A stretch of DNA of 64,000 nucleotides from CAVYUC01 sp963771595 (GTDB lineage Bacteria; Bacteroidota; Bacteroidia; Bacteroidales; Prolixibacteraceae), in contig CAVYUC010000019.1 in NCBI GenBank assembly GCA_963771595.1, positions 89,207-153,206 on the forward strand, given 5' to 3'. The notes under the pieces were generated by a model. The model made no database searches. It had not been told where the DNA came from and was given only the letters and a program-made list of their open reading frames with translations. Made by a program: the position numbers and the translations under genes. Positions 18,126-25,250 of this stretch are shown one piece after another. Every line of letters begins with the position of its first letter. Position 1 is the stretch's first letter.

Positions 18126-18329
18126 ATTACTACTCTTTTTAAAATCGCATATTGCTTTTTTCCCTCTTTCAAATTATAGCCAAATCCTCTTTTGGGAAAG
18201 ATTGTTTAAGCTGAAAATAATGTTCAGAATTATTCCGACACTTAAAAAAATATGGCTGGTATCCAGTTTCACAAAAAGAGACATTTTAAAATGAAATATG
18301 ACCTTCTACCTACTCGAATAGCAAAAGTG

Positions 18330-18698
18330 CTATTGCACAAGGTTATAATCTTTAATCAGTAAACTTGCAGATAAGTTTAATTTGTTTGCCAGGCGTCTAA
18401 TCATATCAACTGTCAGTCTCCGCTTACGATTTAATATTTCTGAAACTCGACTTTTCCCGCCAATTTCATTTATCAAATCAACCTGCTTGAGGCCTAGCTC
18501 TTCCATCCTAATCTTAATAGCCTCAATCGGGTCGGGTGCATCGATTGGATAATGTTTGTTTTCGTAGTCGTCAACCATTAGTCCAAGTATCTCAAGTTCG
18601 TCACTCTCAGGAGTATCAAGCTCTGCATCAAAGATCACTTCGAGTCTTTTCAATGCTTCATTATAATCCGCCTCTGTCTTAATCGGTTTAATGTCCAT
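18330..18698 (-). CDS. higA: HigA-type antitoxin with helix-turn-helix
   Basis: 122-residue antitoxin of a type II module: it neutralises the neighbouring HigB nuclease and represses the operon. The C-terminal XRE-type helix-turn-helix (about residues 65-118) contains MEELGLKQVDLINEIGG, SRVSEILNRKRRLTVDMI and LANKLNLSASLL; the N-terminal half is the acidic HigA-like helix bundle with LGLMVDDYENKHYPI. The frame opens upstream with TTG at 18707, but the ATG at 18698 is the better start and lies 11 bases after the toxin stop. The order toxin first, antitoxin second is typical for higBA. Confidence 0.88.
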   Translation of the reverse strand: MDIKPIKTEADYNEALKRLEVIFDAELDTPESDELEILGLMVDDYENKHYPIDAPDPIEAIKIRMEELGLKQVDLINEIGGKSRVSEILNRKRRLTVDMIRRLANKLNLSASLLIKDYNLVQ

Positions 18699-18709
18699 AA
18701 TAATCAATT

Positions 18710-19006
18710 TTAAATACTATTTGCGTCAATTTTATCGTAATCCGTATGAGTGCCTATGAATCGCACAAATGCTAATTGATGGTCGAAATTGAAATTAATC
18801 ACTAGTCGGTATGAATTACCTTTAATGTTAAAAACAATCCTGCTGTCTTTTAGTACACTTGCATTTGCATAACTCTGTTTTACATCATTTGGCGTTTTCC
18901 AATCTGAATTCATCGCTGTATCATACCAGGTTTTTAGATACTGCTCCGAATCAGGATGCTTTTCCCAAAACTCTTTCAGCGTACTTTTTGCAAATATTCT
19001 TTTCAT
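18710..19006 (-). CDS. higB: HigB-type mRNA interferase toxin
   Basis: 98-residue toxin of the RelE/HigB superfamily, expected to cleave mRNA at the ribosome. It begins MKRIFAKSTLKEFWEKHPDS, the family's typical N-terminus, and ends in the conserved core RLVINFNFDHQLAFVRFIGT with HTDYDKID. I use the ATG at 19006 because the longer frame starts with TTG at 19015, which would leave almost no leader after the predicted transcription start. The upstream region carries the promoter and two operator boxes. Confidence 0.88.
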   Translation of the reverse strand: MKRIFAKSTLKEFWEKHPDSEQYLKTWYDTAMNSDWKTPNDVKQSYANASVLKDSRIVFNIKGNSYRLVINFNFDHQLAFVRFIGTHTDYDKIDANSI

Positions 19007-19007
19007 A

Positions 19008-19055
19008 GTTCTCAATCCGGGAACAAAGATATGACGAAATTCTCAATTCGGGAAC
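19008..19055 (-). promoter_or_regulatory. higBA promoter with twin operator boxes
   Basis: Two 17-base boxes, GTTCTCAATCCGGGAAC (19008-19024) and ATTCTCAATTCGGGAAC (19039-19055), differ at three positions and lie 31 bases apart, about three DNA turns. Each is an imperfect inverted repeat (TTCTC..GGGAA). Between them, on the minus strand, TATCTTTG (19031-19024) matches the -7 promoter element. Binding of HigA dimers to both boxes would cover the promoter; this autoregulation is inferred from the arrangement and from other higBA systems. Confidence 0.7.
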
Positions 19056-19464
19056 TTTTTCTTTGGTAAATGCTCATTGAGTTATTTTTGCTATCGGTTC
19101 AGTGCAAGTTTTCGGGGCGCGAAAAGACTGAATTCAGATTTTCAACATCTTTACCCTGACCTTTAAAGGGAAATTCGCTGAAAATCGATAAGCTCTTCAA
19201 AGACTCCTTCAGGGAATTTAGGGGTTTTTTACTTTTCGGAATAAAACTCATTCTTCATCATTAAAAACAGTGCCATGATAAGATTAAACTTATTCTAAAT
19301 AACACCGTTGGGATAACTTCAGGATTTTTTGGAAGTTTTGGGTGGATTGTTTTAAAGTCACTGCCGCAAAGGGTTTAGCTACATTGGATTTTGCAGTGGT
19401 GCCGATTTAAACTTTTATTGCAGCGAAAGAAGGTGTTTTTTTGCTGTGCTTTGCAGACTTCGTT
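19056..19464. other. Non-coding gap between higBA and etfB
   Basis: I see no plausible gene in these 409 bases. The only structured item is a 26-base segment at 19199-19224 whose reverse complement has the form CCCCTAAATTCCCTGAAGG, resembling intergenic GC-rich mini-palindromes common in Bacteroidota (from memory, not checked). Confidence 0.5.
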
Positions 19465-19495
19465 TTGATTTGTACAGGTTCAATATTTATATTTG
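19465..19495 (+). promoter_or_regulatory. Promoter of etfB-etfA
   Basis: TTG at 19465-19467, a 20-base spacer and TATATTTG at 19488-19495 match the Bacteroidota promoter. The predicted start near 19502 gives a leader of about 75 bases. Confidence 0.75.
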
Positions 19496-19576
19496 CTGCT
19501 TTTCTGGCAAAAATCAGAGAAAATTTTTGTTCTCCCCCAGGCAATGAAGACTGAATTTTAAATAAATCAATAATTA

Positions 19577-20452
19577 ATGAAGACTTACAAGATTATTGTT
19601 TTGGCCAAACAGGTCCCCGATACAAGGAATGTTGGCAAAGATGCAATGAAGGCTGACGGGACGGTTAACAGGGCGGTACTTGCTGCTATTTTCAATCCTG
19701 AAGATTTAAACGCACTGGAACAGGCGCTGCGGATAAAAGACCAGTATCCGGGTACAACAGTAAAAATACTGACTATGGGGCCCGGACGTGCTGCAGATGT
19801 TATTCGTGAAGGATTGTATCGGGGCGCTGATGGCGGTATTCTGCTAACCGATCGCGCCTTTGCCGGTTCCGATACACTGGCTACTTCGTACGCGCTCGGG
19901 CAGGCACTGAAAAAAATGGGTAAAATAGACCTGATAATTGCAGGTCGCCAGGCCATTGATGGAGATACCGCACAGGTGGGGCCGCAGGTGGCCGAAAAAC
20001 TGAAAATGCTCCAGGTAACTTATGTAGAGGAGGTAACCGAACTGAAAGGCAACACCATCGTTTTAAAACGCAGGCTCGACAGGGGCGTGGAAACTGTAAA
20101 ATGCACCCTGCCGCTGGTAATGACAGTGAATGGCACAGCAGCCGAATGCAGGGCACGAAATGCAAAGTTGCTGATGAAATTCAAACGTGCAAAAACAGTT
20201 ACCGAACTGCAGAAGGAAAACGAAGATTATACCCATTTGTATAACGACCGCCCGGATTTAAATATTCCTGAATGGACGGTAAACGATATCGAAACCGATG
20301 CTTCTCAGCTAGGCCTTTCCGGTTCGCCAACCAAAGTTAAAGCCATTGAAAGCGTAGTGCTTCAGGCAAAAGATTCGAAAGTTATTTCCGCTTCCGATAC
20401 AGATATTGAAGAAATGATGGTGGAACTTATTAAAAGTCACACAATCGGTTAG
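19577..20452 (+). CDS. etfB: Electron transfer flavoprotein subunit beta
   Basis: 291-residue beta subunit of the FAD/AMP-containing electron carrier that accepts electrons from acyl-CoA dehydrogenases. It begins KIIVLAKQVPDTRN, typical of EtfB, and contains LIIAGRQAIDGDTAQVGPQV (about residues 120-139) and the AMP/recognition-loop region with LPLVMTVNG. It is 30-40 residues longer than common EtfB because of a C-terminal extension. It is 23 bases ahead of etfA, with acyl-CoA dehydrogenase after that, forming a beta-oxidation electron-transfer unit. Confidence 0.95.
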   Translation: MKTYKIIVLAKQVPDTRNVGKDAMKADGTVNRAVLAAIFNPEDLNALEQALRIKDQYPGTTVKILTMGPGRAADVIREGLYRGADGGILLTDRAFAGSDTLATSYALGQALKKMGKIDLIIAGRQAIDGDTAQVGPQVAEKLKMLQVTYVEEVTELKGNTIVLKRRLDRGVETVKCTLPLVMTVNGTAAECRARNAKLLMKFKRAKTVTELQKENEDYTHLYNDRPDLNIPEWTVNDIETDASQLGLSGSPTKVKAIESVVLQAKDSKVISASDTDIEEMMVELIKSHTIG

Positions 20453-20475
20453 TTGTCCTTGTAAATATTTATACT

Positions 20476-21495
20476 ATGAGTAACGTATTTGTTTATTGCG
20501 AAATAGAAGACGGCCAGGTAGCCGAAGTAAGCCAGGAGCTGCTGACAAAAGGAAGAACCCTGGCAAATGAACTGAACTGTAAACTGGAAGCAATTGCTAT
20601 CGGGCATCAGCTGGATGATATTGCCGGGCAGATAATACCATACGGTGTTGATACACTCTATATTGCCGACGATAAGCGGTTGTATCCGTACCAAACCCTG
20701 CCACATACTTCCATCATTGTAAAGCTGTTTGAGGAAGAACAGCCGCAGATTGCCCTGATGGGCGCTTCATCCATTGGCCGTGACCTGGGGCCCCGCGTTT
20801 CATCGGCGCTGCACAGCGGGTTAACCGCCGATTGTACAAGCCTCATTATTGGCGAACATTTCGATAAAAAGGCAGATAAAAATTACCAAAATCTTTTATA
20901 CCAGATTCGTCCGGCTTTTGGTGGAAATATCATTGCCACCATTATCAATCCTGACTGTCGCCCGCAAATGGCCACTGTCCGCGAAGGGGTAATGAAAAAG
21001 AACATCCTCGACCCGAAATACAAAGGAAAAATTGTAAATCTCGATGTTTCGAAATATGTAAGCGATGCTGATTTTGTTGTGGAAGTGATTGAGCGGCATA
21101 TCGAAAAAAGCAAGCTGAATATTAAAGGATCGCCAATTGTTGTTGCCGGAGGTTATGGCGTTGGTTCAAAAGTAAATTTTAAACTGCTGCACGAACTTGC
21201 CGAAGTTCTGGGCGGAGAAGTTGGTGCATCACGCGCTGCTGTTGATGCAGGTTATGCTGAACACGAAAGGCAAATTGGCCAGACTGGTTTAACTGTTCGC
21301 CCAAAACTATATATTGCCTGCGGAATTTCAGGGCAGATTCAGCACCGTGCCGGAATGGAACAATCGGCCCAGATTATAGCAATCAATACTGATCCTGAAG
21401 CTCCGATTAACTCCATCGCTGATTATGTTATCACAGGAGATATTGCTGAAATCATCCCAAAAATGATTAAGTATTACAAGAAGAATTCAAAATAA
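20476..21495 (+). CDS. etfA: Electron transfer flavoprotein subunit alpha
   Basis: 339-residue alpha subunit, partner of EtfB. The N-terminal nucleotide-like domain (residues 1-190) includes GASSIGRDLGPRVSSAL; the C-terminal FAD-binding domain (about residues 205-325) shows VVAGGYGVGSKVNF, VGASRAAVDAGYAEHERQIG, YIACGISGQIQHRAGM and INTDPEAPI, which hold the FAD. The complete motif set indicates a functional protein. It is encoded 23 bases after etfB. Confidence 0.96.
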   Translation: MSNVFVYCEIEDGQVAEVSQELLTKGRTLANELNCKLEAIAIGHQLDDIAGQIIPYGVDTLYIADDKRLYPYQTLPHTSIIVKLFEEEQPQIALMGASSIGRDLGPRVSSALHSGLTADCTSLIIGEHFDKKADKNYQNLLYQIRPAFGGNIIATIINPDCRPQMATVREGVMKKNILDPKYKGKIVNLDVSKYVSDADFVVEVIERHIEKSKLNIKGSPIVVAGGYGVGSKVNFKLLHELAEVLGGEVGASRAAVDAGYAEHERQIGQTGLTVRPKLYIACGISGQIQHRAGMEQSAQIIAINTDPEAPINSIADYVITGDIAEIIPKMIKYYKKNSK

Positions 21496-21496
21496 T

Positions 21497-21610
21497 TGCC
21501 TCTCCCGGCCTCTCCAAAGGAGAGGAGAGAAGAAAATAAATTTTATACAATGAATTTAATATGGCCTTATCAGCAAAAATCCCTCCTTTTCGGGGAGATT
21601 ACGTGGGGCT
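21497..21610. repeat. GC-rich mini-palindrome element between etfA and acyl-CoA dehydrogenase
   Basis: A perfect hairpin CCTCTCC-AAA-GGAGAGG (21509-21525) follows TCTCCCGG; 60 bases later comes CCCTCCTTTTCGGGGAG. Such C/T- and G/A-rich palindromic modules recur at 19199 and 60416 in this window and look like dispersed intergenic repeats. The hairpin may also serve as a weak terminator. Confidence 0.45.
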
Positions 21611-21625
21611 TAAAAGCAATAAATA

Positions 21626-23335
21626 ATGGCAAATTTTTATACAGATAACAGCGAACTGAAATTTCATTTGAACCACCCGTTGATGGAAAAAATCGTTCGG
21701 TTAAAAGAACGTAATTTTTCATTTAAAGATAAATTCCCGTTTGCACCACTCGATTATGAAGATGCAGTGGACAGTTACGAGCGCGTGCTTGAAATAGTAG
21801 GTGAAATTTGTGGTGAAATTATTTCGCCTAATGCTGAAAGCATTGATGCAGAAGGGCCGCAGGTAGTCGACGGCCACGTGATTTATGCCCGTGGAACTGC
21901 CGACAACATCAAAGCGCTGAACCAGGCCGGTTTAATGGGCATGTCACTTCCGTATAAATACGAAGGGTTGAATTTTCCGATTGTACCTTATATTATGGCT
22001 GCCGATATTGTTTCGCGTGCTGATGCAGGTTTCGTAAATATCTGGGGATTGCAGGACTGTGCCGAAACCATCAACGAGTTTGCTTCGGAAGAACAAAAGG
22101 AAAAATACCTGCCGCGCGTGTGCAACGGTGATACAATGGCCATGGATTTAACCGAACCGGATGCAGGTTCCGATTTGCAGGCGGTTCAGTTGAAAGCAAC
22201 CTGGGACGAAAAAAATAAAATCTGGTGGTTAAACGGCGTAAAACGATTTATTACAAACGGCGATGGCGACATTTCGCTGGTGCTTGCACGGTCTGAGCCC
22301 GGAACAAAAGACGGCCGGGGACTTTCCATGTTTATTTACGACAAACAGAACGGCGGAGTAACAGTTCGCCGGATTGAGCATAAAATGGGAATTATCGGTT
22401 CACCCACCTGTGAGTTGGTTTTTAAAGATGCACCGGCCGAATTGGTAGGTTCACGAAAAATGGGCCTCATAAAATACGTAATGGCCCTGATGAATGGCGC
22501 CCGCCTCGGAATCGCTGCCCAATCAGTTGGTGTTTGCGAGGCTGCTTACCGCGAAGCGCTGGAATATGCAAAAGAACGAATGCAGTTTGGCAAAGCAATA
22601 ATCCGGTTTCCGGCGGTGTACGAAATGCTGTCGCTGATGAAGGCAAAACTGGATGCCTCCAGAACTTTATTGTACGAAACTGCCCGGTTTGTGGATATGT
22701 ACAAAACTTATCAGCACATTTCGGAAGAACGTGCCCTCGAAAAAGAAGAACGCAACGAGATGAAATATTACCAGCGGCTGGCCGATATTTTTACTCCGCT
22801 TGTTAAAGGAATGGCCAGCGAATACAGCAACCAGCTGGCTTATGATGCTGTTCAGATTCATGGAGGTTCTGGATTTATGAAAGATTACCCGGTGGAACGA
22901 ATTTACCGCGATGCGCGAATAACTTCCATTTACGAAGGAACTACCCAGCTGCAGGTGGTGGCTGCAATCCGCGGAGTTACAACAGGAGCATTTCTTAACC
23001 AAATCAGGTTTTACGAGGCGCAAAAAATATCACCGCAGCTGGAATACCTGAAACGTTCATTAATTATTCTGACCGAAGAATTCGAGCAGGCAGTGAAAAA
23101 AGTAACTTCAACCGACGATAATGAATTTATTGATTTCCATGCCCGCCGTTTGGTGGAAATGGCCGGTCATATCATTATGAGCTATTTGTTGCTTTTGGAT
23201 ACCAACCGCGATGAATCGTTTCTTAAATCAGCCAAAAACTATATTAATTTTGCAAAAGCACAGGTAAAAGCAAATGCCGAATTCATACGCGTTTCCGAAT
23301 TGAGCGATTTGGGTACGTACAAATATGAGTTGTAG
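21626..23335 (+). CDS. Acyl-CoA dehydrogenase
   Basis: 569-residue FAD enzyme that oxidises acyl-CoA to trans-2-enoyl-CoA and hands the electrons to ETF. It has the N-terminal helical domain, the FAD-contacting MDLTEPDAGSDL (near residue 175), the central beta domain with KRFITNGDGD and MGIIGSPTCELVF, and the C-terminal helical domain with QIHGGSGFMKDYPVERIYRD and the catalytic glutamate in SIYEGTTQ. A C-terminal extension of about 120 residues beyond the classic 380-400-residue fold is typical of the larger bacterial members. Chain-length specificity is not readable. Confidence 0.95.
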   Translation: MANFYTDNSELKFHLNHPLMEKIVRLKERNFSFKDKFPFAPLDYEDAVDSYERVLEIVGEICGEIISPNAESIDAEGPQVVDGHVIYARGTADNIKALNQAGLMGMSLPYKYEGLNFPIVPYIMAADIVSRADAGFVNIWGLQDCAETINEFASEEQKEKYLPRVCNGDTMAMDLTEPDAGSDLQAVQLKATWDEKNKIWWLNGVKRFITNGDGDISLVLARSEPGTKDGRGLSMFIYDKQNGGVTVRRIEHKMGIIGSPTCELVFKDAPAELVGSRKMGLIKYVMALMNGARLGIAAQSVGVCEAAYREALEYAKERMQFGKAIIRFPAVYEMLSLMKAKLDASRTLLYETARFVDMYKTYQHISEERALEKEERNEMKYYQRLADIFTPLVKGMASEYSNQLAYDAVQIHGGSGFMKDYPVERIYRDARITSIYEGTTQLQVVAAIRGVTTGAFLNQIRFYEAQKISPQLEYLKRSLIILTEEFEQAVKKVTSTDDNEFIDFHARRLVEMAGHIIMSYLLLLDTNRDESFLKSAKNYINFAKAQVKANAEFIRVSELSDLGTYKYEL

Positions 23336-23358
23336 TTTTTTTTAGTTTTATAATACTG

Positions 23359-23396
23359 AAAGCCATCTTTCTCCGGAACGATGGCTTTTGTTTTTT
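23359..23396 (+). terminator. Terminator of the etf/acyl-CoA dehydrogenase unit
   Basis: AAAGCCATC (23359-23367) pairs perfectly with GATGGCTTT (23380-23388), with a 12-base loop and a T-run at 23391-23396. Confidence 0.9.
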
Positions 23397-23559
23397 ATTC
23401 ATTTTAAATAGTCCTGTACGCTTTTTTAATGATGGTTAAATTTTTGCTTTTCCGGTTCGGAATTGTGTTCAGAAATTTCTAATTTTAGGCAGAAACTAAA
23501 ATCTAAAACCAGGAATATTACATCAAACTAAACGTCGTACCTTAACTAAACATACCATT

Positions 23560-24852
23560 ATGAGCCGAAAATCACGAAAGAAAAAAGTAAACGGGAAACA
23601 GCAAAAACAAAATGAATCCGCCGTTCGAAATGCATTTTTCAAATCCTTGAAAAAAATATTGGAAGTCAATGGCTGCGGCGAAGTTTACACCATTCTGCCT
23701 GATACGACCAAAAAGGCTTTGTTTGAAATCAGAAGTAAATCACTTAAAATACGTTGTGATGGTGACACCGGACTTTCTGCGGAGAAACTGAAAGATTTGA
23801 AAGAACAGCTGGATGAAGAATTTCGGAATATACAGATAACTATTGGTAAGAACGGAAATTCCATTTCACTTAAATTGTTTTACTCAATGGGGATTTTGCT
23901 GTTTGTATTGCAGGCATGGCTGGAAGAAAAACGTTTTGGGAAAACAAACAAGGCGTTTGATTTGATGAAAGAAAAAATGGATATTACGGAAGCGGAAAGG
24001 GAAGCCAATAAGGAAGTGACTGTTTTGGCATTCTTTTTTGGTGGCATTTTTTCTGACTTCACCAAACGTTTGATTACAATTGAACCGGAACTTGTTAAAT
24101 TATCGAAATCATTATCAAATGAAGGATTGCAGCTGACAGTTAAAGGAGAGGCGATAGAATCACGAATGTTTGTTGTAAACAAACTTCCAAGACCTGCTTT
24201 TCGGGTGGGGTCATTGCTTTCATTTTCGGTAAACTGGTGCAGCGTTAATCGTTCTTTGTTCGAAAAATCTTCAAACTTAAGCTCTGAAATCCCTGTTTTC
24301 ATTCAGTCGCATGCGTTAAAACGGATGGAAGAGCGGCTGGATAGCATAGCTCCATGTCATTCATACGGATACGTTTTTATTTCGCTGGAAAAGCCAAAAG
24401 TAACCTGGTTTAGAGGTTCACTTCTTGTGGATTTTATTTTTGCCAACAAAAAACTTGGTTACCTGGTAGTTGAAATAATAGAAAATGCATTGCTTATAAA
24501 AACCTTTCTGCTTTTAACCCATGACAACACACCCGAAGGTGAAAAACTTAAAGAATTGACCGGCCTTTCGAAATTTGACATTCAGTACTGGGCTATTGAC
24601 AGGATAAGTACGTTTGCAAATTCAGATTTGGGTGACAATGAGGAATTGAAATCATTGTTTGAGCAGGCAGGTTGCGGCAACCTTTTAAATAATGAAGTGT
24701 TAATACGTCCCGGAAAAGAGGATTTAAAACATCTTGCCGGCAATTTCTTCAGTTATTTAAATCCTGAAATACCGTTTGCAAACCTGACTGTTGATTTATC
24801 AGAATCTGAGATGGCAACAACTGAGAATACTGCTGCAAACTTATTGACCTAA
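23560..24852 (+). CDS. Hypothetical protein, 430 residues
   Basis: I do not recognise this family. The N-terminus (residues 1-20) is very rich in Lys, Arg and Gln, so it may bind nucleic acid or be disordered. One hydrophobic segment (about residues 108-122, MGILLFVLQAW) is too short for a confident membrane span. A middle block (about residues 247-262) reads IQSHALKRMEERLD, an H-A-x-x-R-x-x-x-R pattern seen in several nuclease- or toxin-like small domains, but that link is only suggestive. The frame is complete, has an ATG start and ends 11 bases from the convergent TfoX-like gene. Codon use looks like its neighbours'. Confidence 0.75.
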   Translation: MSRKSRKKKVNGKQQKQNESAVRNAFFKSLKKILEVNGCGEVYTILPDTTKKALFEIRSKSLKIRCDGDTGLSAEKLKDLKEQLDEEFRNIQITIGKNGNSISLKLFYSMGILLFVLQAWLEEKRFGKTNKAFDLMKEKMDITEAEREANKEVTVLAFFFGGIFSDFTKRLITIEPELVKLSKSLSNEGLQLTVKGEAIESRMFVVNKLPRPAFRVGSLLSFSVNWCSVNRSLFEKSSNLSSEIPVFIQSHALKRMEERLDSIAPCHSYGYVFISLEKPKVTWFRGSLLVDFIFANKKLGYLVVEIIENALLIKTFLLLTHDNTPEGEKLKELTGLSKFDIQYWAIDRISTFANSDLGDNEELKSLFEQAGCGNLLNNEVLIRPGKEDLKHLAGNFFSYLNPEIPFANLTVDLSESEMATTENTAANLLT

Positions 24853-24863
24853 GTTCCAATGTT

Positions 24864-25193
24864 TTATTTCTTTTTCTTTTTCCGGGGTTTTGGTTCAGGT
24901 AATTCATTAACTGTAACCCGCACCAATTCACTCAGCCAGTCCCGATCTTCAAGTTTGTCTTCAATCAGAAAATAAAACTTTGCACCTGTATATGGCGGCG
25001 CTTCAACAACATCCTGGATAAATGTCCTGCCTTCGTTTGTAGGTTTAATAAATAATTTGTTGTCGCAGACTAATCCAAACAATTTTTTATCGGAAAAAAC
25101 CCCGAATTCTCCAAACATATGGCGGAAGGTGATATTTCCAGCATTTTCGATTTGGTCAACTACAAACTCAACAAATTCTTTATCAGATGCCAT
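24864..25193 (-). CDS. TfoX/Sxy N-terminal-domain protein
   Basis: 109 residues matching the TfoX N-terminal domain: DQIENAGNITFRHMFGEFGVF, then LVCDNKLFIKPTNEGR and APPYTGAKFYFLIEDKLED. Proteins with only this domain are common in Bacteroidota; the name comes from a competence regulator of Gammaproteobacteria, but the single-domain proteins have no proven competence role. It ends in a run of lysines and has no C-terminal TfoX domain. The gene is convergent with the 430-residue orphan. Confidence 0.88.
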   Translation of the reverse strand: MASDKEFVEFVVDQIENAGNITFRHMFGEFGVFSDKKLFGLVCDNKLFIKPTNEGRTFIQDVVEAPPYTGAKFYFLIEDKLEDRDWLSELVRVTVNELPEPKPRKKKKK

Positions 25194-25250
25194 AATGTTT
25201 TTTTCGAAGAAGTTTATAATGATGTGGTTATTTTTTCAATTGGTCCGGAA

